Source: Oscillospiraceae bacterium (GTDB lineage: Bacteria; Bacillota; Clostridia; Oscillospirales; SIG627). Taken from it: 64,000 nt of DNA. Positions 26,228 through 35,188 of this stretch are shown here, piece after piece. Below the pieces are notes generated by a model. The model was not told where the DNA came from, did no database searches, and was given only the letters and a program-made list of their open reading frames with translations. Position 1 is the stretch's first letter. Every line of letters starts with the position of its first letter. Location of the stretch: contig SVQQ01000001.1 in assembly GCA_015065265.1 (NCBI GenBank), positions 69,544 through 133,543 of the forward strand, given 5' to 3'. Made by a program: the position numbers and the translations under genes.

Positions 26228-27003
26228 ACTTTCAGAAAATAACTTCCAGAAAGAATAAACTCATTCTTCTTGCCGCCTCGTTAAAAGACAAGAAGATAAG
26301 AGACGCAGAAGGGCTTTTCTTCACAGAGGGTAAGAAGATTTTCTCAGAGGCGCGTGAAGCAAAAAGAATGCCCGAAAAAGTCTTCGTTACAGACCTCTTT
26401 TTGTCTCAGAACCCCGACTGGCTTGAAATACTTTCAAACCTTGAAACCTATGAGGTAACCGAGGACGTATATTTAAAAATCACCGACGAAAAGTCCCCCG
26501 AGGGAATTTTCGCCATATTCAAAAAAGAAGAGGTAAAAGGGGACTCTACCCCCTCTGCCACCATACTTCTTGAGGGTATTCAGGACCCGGGAAACCTTGG
26601 CACACTTTTAAGAAGTGCAGTTGCCTTTGGGGTAAGGGCATTAGTTACAGTTAATTCTGCCGATGTCTATAACCCCAAAACAGTACGCTCCACAATGGGC
26701 GCAATATTTAAAATTCCAGTATATAACTTTGAAAATATCGACAGTGCCATAACTTTTGCAAGAGAGATTTCACAGAATATCGTGGCATCTACCTTGTCAG
26801 AAGACAGCGTCCCCTTAAATGAAGTTGACACTTCTTTTTCCTGCATAATGATTGGAAGCGAGGGAAGAGGACTGACAAAGAGGGCGATAGAACTCTCCGA
26901 CAAAAAAGTGATAATCCCCATTCAGAATATAGAGTCACTTAACGCATCTGTTGCAGGTGCAATAATGATGTATGATTCAATGACAAAAAGGAATAATCTA
27001 TGA
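26224..27003 (+). CDS. TrmH/SpoU family RNA methyltransferase
   Basis: EGIQDPGNLGTLLRSAVAFGV...IGSEGRGLTKRAIEL...IPIQNIESLNASVAGAIMMYD. Confidence 0.95.
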   Translation: MNFQKITSRKNKLILLAASLKDKKIRDAEGLFFTEGKKIFSEAREAKRMPEKVFVTDLFLSQNPDWLEILSNLETYEVTEDVYLKITDEKSPEGIFAIFKKEEVKGDSTPSATILLEGIQDPGNLGTLLRSAVAFGVRALVTVNSADVYNPKTVRSTMGAIFKIPVYNFENIDSAITFAREISQNIVASTLSEDSVPLNEVDTSFSCIMIGSEGRGLTKRAIELSDKKVIIPIQNIESLNASVAGAIMMYDSMTKRNNL

Positions 27004-28040
27004 CGGATAAAACGCTTTATTGGATATGGCTGACTGTTGGACTGAACTTTAATTCAAAGGCAGTTTCCCGCATACTTGAAAAATTCACCCCTGAAGAAGC
27101 GTACTCTGAAAATTTTGAAAGCCTGAAAGAGTGCAAAGTGTCTTTGTCACTTCTTGAAAGCCTTAAATCCCAAAGCCTTGACAGAGCAAAAGATATAATG
27201 GACAAATGCAAAAGAATAGGCGCCGAGATAATACATTTCGGTATGTCCTCATATCCCGAGAGTTTGAAAAGGCTTGAAGATAAACCCTTTGTCCTCTACG
27301 TAAAAGGTGACGTGGAAATTCTGTCAAAAAATAAAATTGTAGCCTTCCTCGGCACAAGAAAAATGACGGTACGTGGGAAGGAGTGGGCAGAAAAAACTGC
27401 CGAAGATTTGATTTCAAAAGGCTACACCCTTGTCAGTGGCGGGGCCGAGGGCATTGACTCGGTTGCCCTGAAAGTAAGCCTTGAAAGAAAAGTTCCCCCT
27501 ATTGCCGTTATGGGCGTTGATATAGATAAATATTATCCCACCATAAACCGCCCACTTTTAGATAAAGTCGCGTCAAGCGGAGTCCTTATGTCAGAGTATC
27601 CCCCCGATACAAACGCAAGGTTTTTCCCCCTTCGTAACCGAATTGTAGTAGGACTTTCAAGTGAAGTTTACGTAATTGAAGCACCCCGCCACAGTGGAGC
27701 GCTTATCAGTGGAAGACTGGCACTTAAATATAATATCCCTCTTTACACTTTACCCCTTGACTCTGAGAACTTTCAGGGTTGTGCTTTACTTATAAAAGAG
27801 GGTGCAATCTCCATTACGGGAGAGGGTAAAGAAAAACACGTGAAAAAAGAAAATTCTGTTTCCCAAAACCTTGAGGGAACAAGAGCATATATTTATAACA
27901 GGCTTATGAAGGGCGAAGAGAGCGAAAACTCTCTTGTTGACAGCGAACACGGTATCGTTGAAATACTCACCGCCCTGACTGAACTTGAACTGGAAGGACT
28001 TATAAAAGCCCTGCCGGGAGGAAAATATTCACTCAAATAA
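27000..28040 (+). CDS. dprA: DNA-processing protein DprA
   Basis: VAFLGTRKMTVRGKEWAEKTAEDLISKGYTLVSGGAEGIDSVAL...FFPLRNRIVVGLSSEVYVIEAPRHSGALISGRLAL. Confidence 0.95.
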   Translation: MTDKTLYWIWLTVGLNFNSKAVSRILEKFTPEEAYSENFESLKECKVSLSLLESLKSQSLDRAKDIMDKCKRIGAEIIHFGMSSYPESLKRLEDKPFVLYVKGDVEILSKNKIVAFLGTRKMTVRGKEWAEKTAEDLISKGYTLVSGGAEGIDSVALKVSLERKVPPIAVMGVDIDKYYPTINRPLLDKVASSGVLMSEYPPDTNARFFPLRNRIVVGLSSEVYVIEAPRHSGALISGRLALKYNIPLYTLPLDSENFQGCALLIKEGAISITGEGKEKHVKKENSVSQNLEGTRAYIYNRLMKGEESENSLVDSEHGIVEILTALTELELEGLIKALPGGKYSLK

Positions 28041-28059
28041 ACTTAAAGGAGAAAACAAA

Positions 28060-30309
28060 ATGTCCAATCTCGTAATAGTGGAATCCCCTGTAAAAGCAAA
28101 TACCATAAAGGGATATCTTGGAACAAACTATAAAGTTGTTGCTTCAAAAGGACACATTCGTGACCTTCCCAAAAGCACACTGGGTATAGATATAGAAAAC
28201 GACTTTGAACCCAAATATATAAACATAAGAGGAAAAGCCGAACTCATAAACGAACTTAAAAAAGAAGCGAAAAATGCCACTAAAGTATTTCTCGCAACCG
28301 ACCCTGACCGTGAGGGAGAAGCAATTTCATGGCACCTTGCCACCGCCCTTGGTCTTGATGAGAAAAAGGCGCACCGAGTATACTTTAACGAAATTACAAA
28401 GAACGCCGTAAGGGAAGCAATACAGCACCCTTCCTCTATCAACCCCGACCTTGTTGATGCACAACAGGCACGACGCCTTATAGACAGAATTGTGGGCTAT
28501 AAGATTTCACCTCTCCTCTGGCAGAAAATCAAGAACGGACTTTCCGCAGGACGAGTACAGTCTGTTGCTACAAAACTTGTAGTAGAGCGTGAAAACGAAA
28601 TAAAGAACTTTGTTTCAGAAGAGTCCTGGACCATTGATGCAAACTTTAAAGGGAATGCAGGAAAGAAGTTCAGACTTCGCTTTTTCGGAAACAAAAAAGG
28701 CAAAATAGAACTTCTCTCAAAGGAAGATGCAGATAAAATACTTTCAGCCCTTGAAGGAGCAGATGCAGTTGTGTCTTCCCTTAAAAAAGGCACGAAAAAG
28801 CGTACCCCCGCACCGCCTTTTACAACCTCACAACTCCAACAGGAAGCAAACCGCAAACTGAGTTTCCAGTCAAAGAAGACTATGAGTGTAGCCCAAGAAC
28901 TTTACGAAGGTGTTAGCCTTGGTAAAGGGGGAGAACACGGTCTTATTACCTATATGCGTACCGACTCGGTAAGAGTATCACAAGACGCGGCAAATGCGGC
29001 TGAAAAGTTCATTTTGGAAAATTTCGGCGAAAAATACTACCCCAAAACACGCAGAGTTTATAAGACGAAATCCAATGCGCAGGACGCTCACGAAGCAATC
29101 CGTCCTTCCGACGTAACTTTAACCCCTGAACTTGCAAAACCCTATCTTACAAACGACCAGTACAAACTCTACCGTCTTATCTGGTGCCGATTTGTTGCAA
29201 GTCAGATGGAAGCCGCCTTGTACGATACAATGGCAGTTGAAGTTACCACCACTGGCGACAAGGGAGAATACCTCTTCAAAGGCAAGGGCGAAACACGTAA
29301 ATTCGACGGATTTATGACCCTTTACACAGTGTCAAGCGACGAAGAAGATAAAGAGGACGAAGAAAACGTAATATTCCCCAAACTCGAAGAAGGGGAAAAA
29401 CTCACAGTCCTTGACGTCACACCCAAACAGAACTTCTCACAACCACCTTTAAGATATACCGAAGCCACACTTATCAAGGTGCTTGAAGAAAAGGGAATAG
29501 GTCGTCCCAGTACCTATACCCCCACCATTACCACCATACTTTCAAGAGGTTATATAGAGCGTCAGGGCAAGTTCTTCTGTCCTACCGAACTTGGATTTGT
29601 AACCACCGAAATAATGGACAAGTACTTTGGAACGATAGTTGATTACCGCTTTACCGCAGGACTTGAAGAAAGCCTTGACAGTGTCGCCGAAGGAAAACTT
29701 GAATATAAAAAAGTACTTCACGACTTCTATGACCGCTTTTTACCTTTACTCAGCAAAGCAGAGAGCGAGGCCGAAAGGGTAGAAGTAAAAGGAAACGTTG
29801 AAGAACTTGATATCCTTTGTGAAAAATGCGGAGCGAAAATGGTAGTTAAAAAAGGACGTTTTGGCAAATTTGCCGCTTGTCCCAACTACCCACAGTGTAA
29901 GAATACAAAACAACTTGACAACTTGGGCAACATTGTCGAAAAGAAACCCGACGTTGTGGTAGAGGGTATGACCTGCCCCGAATGTCATGGCAAAGTACTT
30001 CTCAAAAAGGGAAGATACGGTGAGTTTTACGCTTGTGAAAACTATCCTAAGTGCAAATTCACAAAGCAGATTTCCAAGGAAGCGGGAGTAGCCTGTCCCA
30101 AGTGTCACGGAAAGGTTATTATGAAACGCGCAGGTAGAAAAGTGTTCTACGGTTGCGACAACTACCCTGAATGTGACTTTTCTTCATGGTATATGCCAAC
30201 AGGGGAAAAATGTCCCCACTGTGAAGAGGGCTATATGGTGAAGAAGAAAGCCGATTCAGACCCCGTTTGCTCAAATAAAAACTGTCCTACCAATAAAAAG
30301 GTGAAATAA
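28060..30309 (+). CDS. topA: DNA topoisomerase I
   Basis: SNLVIVESPVKANTIKGYLG; ATDPDREGEAISWHL; LITYMRTDSVRVS; C-terminal zinc-ribbon repeats. Confidence 0.98.
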   Translation: MSNLVIVESPVKANTIKGYLGTNYKVVASKGHIRDLPKSTLGIDIENDFEPKYINIRGKAELINELKKEAKNATKVFLATDPDREGEAISWHLATALGLDEKKAHRVYFNEITKNAVREAIQHPSSINPDLVDAQQARRLIDRIVGYKISPLLWQKIKNGLSAGRVQSVATKLVVERENEIKNFVSEESWTIDANFKGNAGKKFRLRFFGNKKGKIELLSKEDADKILSALEGADAVVSSLKKGTKKRTPAPPFTTSQLQQEANRKLSFQSKKTMSVAQELYEGVSLGKGGEHGLITYMRTDSVRVSQDAANAAEKFILENFGEKYYPKTRRVYKTKSNAQDAHEAIRPSDVTLTPELAKPYLTNDQYKLYRLIWCRFVASQMEAALYDTMAVEVTTTGDKGEYLFKGKGETRKFDGFMTLYTVSSDEEDKEDEENVIFPKLEEGEKLTVLDVTPKQNFSQPPLRYTEATLIKVLEEKGIGRPSTYTPTITTILSRGYIERQGKFFCPTELGFVTTEIMDKYFGTIVDYRFTAGLEESLDSVAEGKLEYKKVLHDFYDRFLPLLSKAESEAERVEVKGNVEELDILCEKCGAKMVVKKGRFGKFAACPNYPQCKNTKQLDNLGNIVEKKPDVVVEGMTCPECHGKVLLKKGRYGEFYACENYPKCKFTKQISKEAGVACPKCHGKVIMKRAGRKVFYGCDNYPECDFSSWYMPTGEKCPHCEEGYMVKKKADSDPVCSNKNCPTNKKVK

Positions 30310-31625
30310 TGAATTCCATAAACGTAATAGGCGCAGGTCTCGCAGGTTGCGAGGCGGCGTGGCAGGCGGCAAGACAGGGAGTAAAGGTAAAACTTTTCGA
30401 GATGAAGCCCCACAGATTTTCACCTGCCCACAAAAGTCAGAATATGGCGGAACTTGTCTGCTCAAACTCACTCAGGTCCGACTCTCTTGAAAATGCAGTT
30501 GGCATATTGAAAGCAGAAATGCAAGAGATGTCAAGCATTATAATGGAATCTGCCTTTGAAAACAGAGTCCCCGCAGGGTCTTGCCTTGCAGTTGACAGAG
30601 AGGGCTTTTCCGAGTATATAACGAAAAAAATATCAAGCCACCCCAATATTGAAGTGGTAAACGAGGAACTTTACAGTTTTGATACCGACTCTATTACCGT
30701 CGTTGCCACAGGACCCCTCACCGACGGAAAGATGTCGGAATTTATCGGCACACTTTTGAAAAGCGAGTCTCTTTACTTCTTTGATGCGGCAGCCCCCATA
30801 GTTGAAAAAGAGTCGGTGGATTTTTCATCGGCATTTATCGCATCGCGTTGGGGAAAAGGTGAGGCGGCATACATTAACTGTCCCTTAACGCGTGAAGAGT
30901 ACGACGTCTTTTACAATGCCCTTATCACCGCAGAAGAAGCGAAACTTCACGGCTTTGACGAAGACCTTAAAGTATTTGAAGGCTGTATGCCCGTCGAAGT
31001 AATGGCGAAAAGAGGATATGAAACTTTACTTTTCGGCCCTATGAAGCCTGTGGGACTTGTTGACCCCAAAACAGGTAAAGAGGCATACGCCACAGTGCAA
31101 CTAAGACAGGATAACGCAGAGGGTACAATGTATAATATCGTGGGCTTCCAGACCCACCTGACCTTCCCTGAACAGAAAAGAGTTTTTTCGCTTATCCCCG
31201 CCCTTAAAGATGCAAACTTTTTAAGATACGGTGTAATGCACCGTAACACCTTTATAAATTCACCTCGTAACCTCACCTGTTTTTATAACCTGAAAGATAA
31301 CGAAAAGGTGTTCTTCGCAGGTCAGATGACAGGGGTTGAAGGGTACTTGGAATCGGCATCGTCGGGACTTGTGGCAGGAATAAACGCCGCAAGACTCCTA
31401 AAAGGCGAGAGCCTTATTGATTTTACAAATTCAACTGCCATAGGTGCCCTTGCAAACTATATTTCAAACCCCTCGGTTACAAATTTCCAACCGATGAACG
31501 TGAATTTTGGTATAATTGCCCCTCTTGACAAAAAAGTAAAAGGTGGCAAAAAAGTACGAAACGCTGCTATCGGTCAGCGTTGTATTGAAAAAATAAAGGC
31601 AGTTAAGGAGGAATATGGACTGTGA
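30309..31625 (+). CDS. trmFO: FADH2-dependent methylenetetrahydrofolate--tRNA (uracil-54-C5) methyltransferase
   Basis: MNSINVIGAGLAGCEAAWQAARQGVKVKLFEMKPHRFSPAHKSQNMAELVCSNSLRS. Confidence 0.97.
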   Translation: MNSINVIGAGLAGCEAAWQAARQGVKVKLFEMKPHRFSPAHKSQNMAELVCSNSLRSDSLENAVGILKAEMQEMSSIIMESAFENRVPAGSCLAVDREGFSEYITKKISSHPNIEVVNEELYSFDTDSITVVATGPLTDGKMSEFIGTLLKSESLYFFDAAAPIVEKESVDFSSAFIASRWGKGEAAYINCPLTREEYDVFYNALITAEEAKLHGFDEDLKVFEGCMPVEVMAKRGYETLLFGPMKPVGLVDPKTGKEAYATVQLRQDNAEGTMYNIVGFQTHLTFPEQKRVFSLIPALKDANFLRYGVMHRNTFINSPRNLTCFYNLKDNEKVFFAGQMTGVEGYLESASSGLVAGINAARLLKGESLIDFTNSTAIGALANYISNPSVTNFQPMNVNFGIIAPLDKKVKGGKKVRNAAIGQRCIEKIKAVKEEYGL

Positions 31626-32659
31626 GACTTATCATTGACGTAATGAGCGGAGATGCAGACGCTCTTGAAGCAATAAAGGGTGCCCTTCGCGCTAAAGAGG
31701 AACTTAAAGTTGATATCACTCTCGTCGGAGATGAAAAAGTAGTTACAGATGCCCTTGACAGCCTGTCAACAAAAGCCGACGACTCTTTGAAAATAGTGTC
31801 CTCGCAAAGTGTCGTAACTATGGAGGACGACTACCTTGTAGTTATAAAATCCAAGAAAGATTCCTCTATGAGCGTTGGACTTAATTTGCTTAAAAACGGT
31901 GAAGGCGACGCCTTTATATCCACAGGTAACACAGGGGCTCTCGTTGCGGGAGCATCTCTTATTGTAAGAAAAATAAAGGGCATAAAAGCGGCGGCAATCG
32001 GAGCAGTTATCCCCCTTGGAAAACCTATGTTACTTATAGACGCAGGAGCAAACGTCAACCCCAACGCCGAAACTATGAGACAGTTTGCCATAATGGGCTC
32101 GGTTTATATGAAGAAGATGTTCGATATCGACTCTCCCAGAGTTGCCCTCATCAACAACGGTACCGAGGAAACTAAGGGTGGCGAACTTCAACGCGAGACC
32201 TATGCACTATTGAAAGAAACAAAAGGCATAAACTTTATTGGCAATATGGAAGGCAGAGACGTTGTGAATAACGTATGCGATGTACTTGTTGCCGACGGAT
32301 ACACAGGTAATATAATGCTTAAAATGATTGAGGGCTTTGGCAAGTTTATGTCAAAAACCTTAAAATCAATGTTCAAAAAGAACCTCAAGACCATAATCGG
32401 TGCCCTTTTCCTTAAAAAAGAGGCATACAACCTTAAAAAATCTATGGACTACACAGAATATGGCGGAGCGCCACTTCTTGGCGTTTTAGCCCCCGTTATC
32501 AAAGCCCATGGCAATTCAGGTGAAAAAGGCGTTTTCTCTGCCTGCCGACAGGCGAAAATTTTCGTTGAAAGCGGAGTTATCGGCGAGATAACCGAACTTG
32601 CCGCCGCTTTGAGAGAAGAGAGAAAAACTTCTCAAAAAGAGGTGTCAGAGAATGAATAA
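31622..32659 (+). CDS. plsX: Phosphate acyltransferase PlsX
   Basis: GDAFISTGNTGALVAGASLIVRKIKGI..., GANVNPNAETMRQFAIMGSVYM, VADGYTGNIMLKMIEG. Confidence 0.96.
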   Translation: MRLIIDVMSGDADALEAIKGALRAKEELKVDITLVGDEKVVTDALDSLSTKADDSLKIVSSQSVVTMEDDYLVVIKSKKDSSMSVGLNLLKNGEGDAFISTGNTGALVAGASLIVRKIKGIKAAAIGAVIPLGKPMLLIDAGANVNPNAETMRQFAIMGSVYMKKMFDIDSPRVALINNGTEETKGGELQRETYALLKETKGINFIGNMEGRDVVNNVCDVLVADGYTGNIMLKMIEGFGKFMSKTLKSMFKKNLKTIIGALFLKKEAYNLKKSMDYTEYGGAPLLGVLAPVIKAHGNSGEKGVFSACRQAKIFVESGVIGEITELAAALREERKTSQKEVSENE

Positions 32660-33428
32660 AAAGAATATTGTAGACTGTGTAAATGGCTGTGACGTATATT
32701 CAAAAGAGTTCATAAAGAACACTTATGAACTTGAAATGATTATAGGTCATCAGTTTAAAACCCCAGGCTATCTTTATAAAGCACTGACACACTCGTCTTA
32801 TTCTAACGAAATGAGAAGTCAGAAGAAAACGGTTCACTGTAACGAACGCCTTGAATTTTTAGGTGACTCGGTACTGTCCATTATAGTTACCTCTCACATT
32901 TTTTCAGTTCTTTCTTCTTTCCCCGAAGGAGAACTGAGTAAAATAAGAGCCTATGCAGTATGCGAAGAAGCCCTTTATCAGTATGCCGTGAAAATCGGAC
33001 TTGGCAAATTCCTTGCCCTTGGTAAAGGTGAAGAAAAGACCAACGGAAGAAACAGAAAGTCCATTCTTGCCGATGCAACTGAGGCAATAATCGGTGCGGT
33101 GTATCTTGACAGCAACTTGGAACTTGATATGGTAGAAAACCTCGTAATGCAGATAGCCCTTCCGAGAATTGAAGAGATTTGCGAAACTATCAAAACTGGA
33201 GTTTCAAAGAACTATAAAGGCGCTCTTCAACAACTTATTCAGATTTCAAGGGGAGACAAACTTGAATATGAACAGGCTGGTGAGAGAGGTCCCGACCATG
33301 AAAAAATCTTTACAGTTAAGGTGAAACTTAACTCCAACGTAATTGGAATAGGCGTAGGAAGAACCAAGCAAGAGGCAGAACAAGCCGCCGCAAAAGAAGC
33401 CCTCGTACTTTTTGGAGAAAAGGTTTGA
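32652..33428 (+). CDS. rnc: Ribonuclease III
   Basis: LTHSSYSNE...CNERLEFLGDSVLSIIV; C-terminal dsRBD (YKGALQQLIQ...KEALVLFG). Confidence 0.97.
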   Translation: MNKKNIVDCVNGCDVYSKEFIKNTYELEMIIGHQFKTPGYLYKALTHSSYSNEMRSQKKTVHCNERLEFLGDSVLSIIVTSHIFSVLSSFPEGELSKIRAYAVCEEALYQYAVKIGLGKFLALGKGEEKTNGRNRKSILADATEAIIGAVYLDSNLELDMVENLVMQIALPRIEEICETIKTGVSKNYKGALQQLIQISRGDKLEYEQAGERGPDHEKIFTVKVKLNSNVIGIGVGRTKQEAEQAAAKEALVLFGEKV

Positions 33429-33484
33429 CTTTTGTTTCTTAATAGGTTAGAATATAATCAGAACACGCGAAAGGAACACTCTTA

Positions 33485-34531
33485 TTGATGAAGAAAAATA
33501 AACTTGCCCTTGTGGCGTTTTTGCTTATAATAACTACGGTTTTTTCTGCTTTATCTATTGTTGCAATAGCAGAGGCAGTAGAAACACCGATGATTCCCAT
33601 TCTTCCGGATAATTCTACCGAACCCGAAGTAACAGAGCAGTATGCTCTCTTAAAACTTACCACCGATGCTAAAGAGACAGTTTCAAGCGGGGATATAATT
33701 AAAGTAACTGCAAACGTGGTAGATATTGACTCCTACGGTCTTGGAAAACTCGATTTAGGCTTTGTATATTCAAATGGACTTGAATTTTTAGACGACTTAA
33801 AGGTAGTGGGACTTCCGTCTTCATGGTCTGTTTCCACCCCCGACGTTACGTCAAATAGAGTTAAATTTACCCTTGAGGATACCGCTTCAACTCCCGCAAC
33901 TTCAAATATTACAATCACCTTTTCACTGAAGGTCGGCTCTGACCCACAGTCCTACCTTACGGTAGATTTTAAGGACGTAAGTTTGTATGACGCAGATAAG
34001 AGTGAAGTTGACAGTTTTGTAGAAAAGACTACAAACAACAGTTTTTCCGCTGTTTTACCCGTTCCCACTTTTACTAATCTTGGCGCATCACTCAGAATAA
34101 ATAATACCCCCGCCCTTCGCTTTGGTATGAGAGTACCAAAAGATGACAGTTTCAAAGGGATTTTTAAGTCGGGACAGTTTTCATACACACAGAATTCAAA
34201 CGTTAAATTCGGTATGGTAGTTATCGAAAAATCCCTCTTGACAGGTGACCTTACAGTAGATACCCCAGGTGCTCTGTCACAGATATTTACAACTCCTTTA
34301 AGCGAAAATTCACAGGAAGTAATCTTCGCATACGAAGTTGGCAACGTTACCGATTATTCAAAGACCTACGCCTTCTGCCCCTTTGTAATGCACAGAAATA
34401 ACAGTAATTCTTCTTATGAATACATCTACGGTGAAGTTAAGACAAGAAGCGCCAGAAGCGTTGCTACAACAGCCCTCAATTATGAAACTGATGACACCAA
34501 ATCAAAACTTCTCCAAAATTTTGTGAAATAA
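33485..34531 (+). CDS. Secreted protein with cohesin-like beta domain and a C-terminal module shared with the 48048-51629 protein
   Basis: Signal peptide MMKKNKLALVAFLLIITTVFSALSIVAIAEA; cohesin-like pattern (KETVSSGDIIKVTANVVDIDSYGLGKLDLGFVYSNGLEF...); LGASLRINNTPALRFGMRV. Confidence 0.65.
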   Translation: MMKKNKLALVAFLLIITTVFSALSIVAIAEAVETPMIPILPDNSTEPEVTEQYALLKLTTDAKETVSSGDIIKVTANVVDIDSYGLGKLDLGFVYSNGLEFLDDLKVVGLPSSWSVSTPDVTSNRVKFTLEDTASTPATSNITITFSLKVGSDPQSYLTVDFKDVSLYDADKSEVDSFVEKTTNNSFSAVLPVPTFTNLGASLRINNTPALRFGMRVPKDDSFKGIFKSGQFSYTQNSNVKFGMVVIEKSLLTGDLTVDTPGALSQIFTTPLSENSQEVIFAYEVGNVTDYSKTYAFCPFVMHRNNSNSSYEYIYGEVKTRSARSVATTALNYETDDTKSKLLQNFVK

Positions 34532-34532
34532 C

Positions 34533-35183
34533 GTCTTTTTGGTTAAAACCGAAATGAAATGATATTGTAAGGATTTAGTAAAGCGTAGTCTATAAAAATA
34601 GGCTACGCTTTATTTATTTTCTATTCTACTGTGCATTTCTTCTGATGTAAGAAGTTCTGCGAACTTCTTTTCATCTGTTTCAATTTCATTTCTTCGCGTG
34701 TTGCTCGGACTGGCGTACCATTGTACGCCGACGCCGTCGCACTCCGCGATTTTTCCTCAAAAAGACTCTCTCTATTTAGGCTGTGTGCTTAAATTTTGAG
34801 CAACTATATTTTGTATAAAGGACTAAATTTATACTTTTTAAAAAACAAATTTAGCCTATATATAAGCACTAAATCCACCTTTTGTCAGTACTCGCGTCTT
34901 CCGCTTTTCATTGTAAAAACTTTAGCCTATTGCCCGAAAAGAGAAGAGTATCTTTGAGGGAAAATCGGCGTTCAGGAGAGCGTTAGCGTACTTACGTACG
35001 GTAGTCTCCCTGAACGTCGAAGAAATGAAATTGGATAAAATGGTAAGAAACTCGCAGAGTTTATTTCATTAGAAAAACTGCTGATTTAAGTTGAAAAGAA
35101 AAAAGTATAGCCTACATAAATAGGCTATACTTTTTTTAAGGTTTAAACAAACCTTTTCATTTCTGTATTTTCACCAAAGAGAC
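34533..35183. repeat. TIR-bounded non-coding element, copy B (651 bp)
   Basis: Left 27 bp GTCTTTTTGGTTAAAACCGAAATGAAA identical to copy A; right end TTTTCATTTCTGTATTTTCACCAAAGAGAC identical to copy A; inner hairpin modules shared. Confidence 0.85.
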
Positions 35184-35188
35184 GTCAA

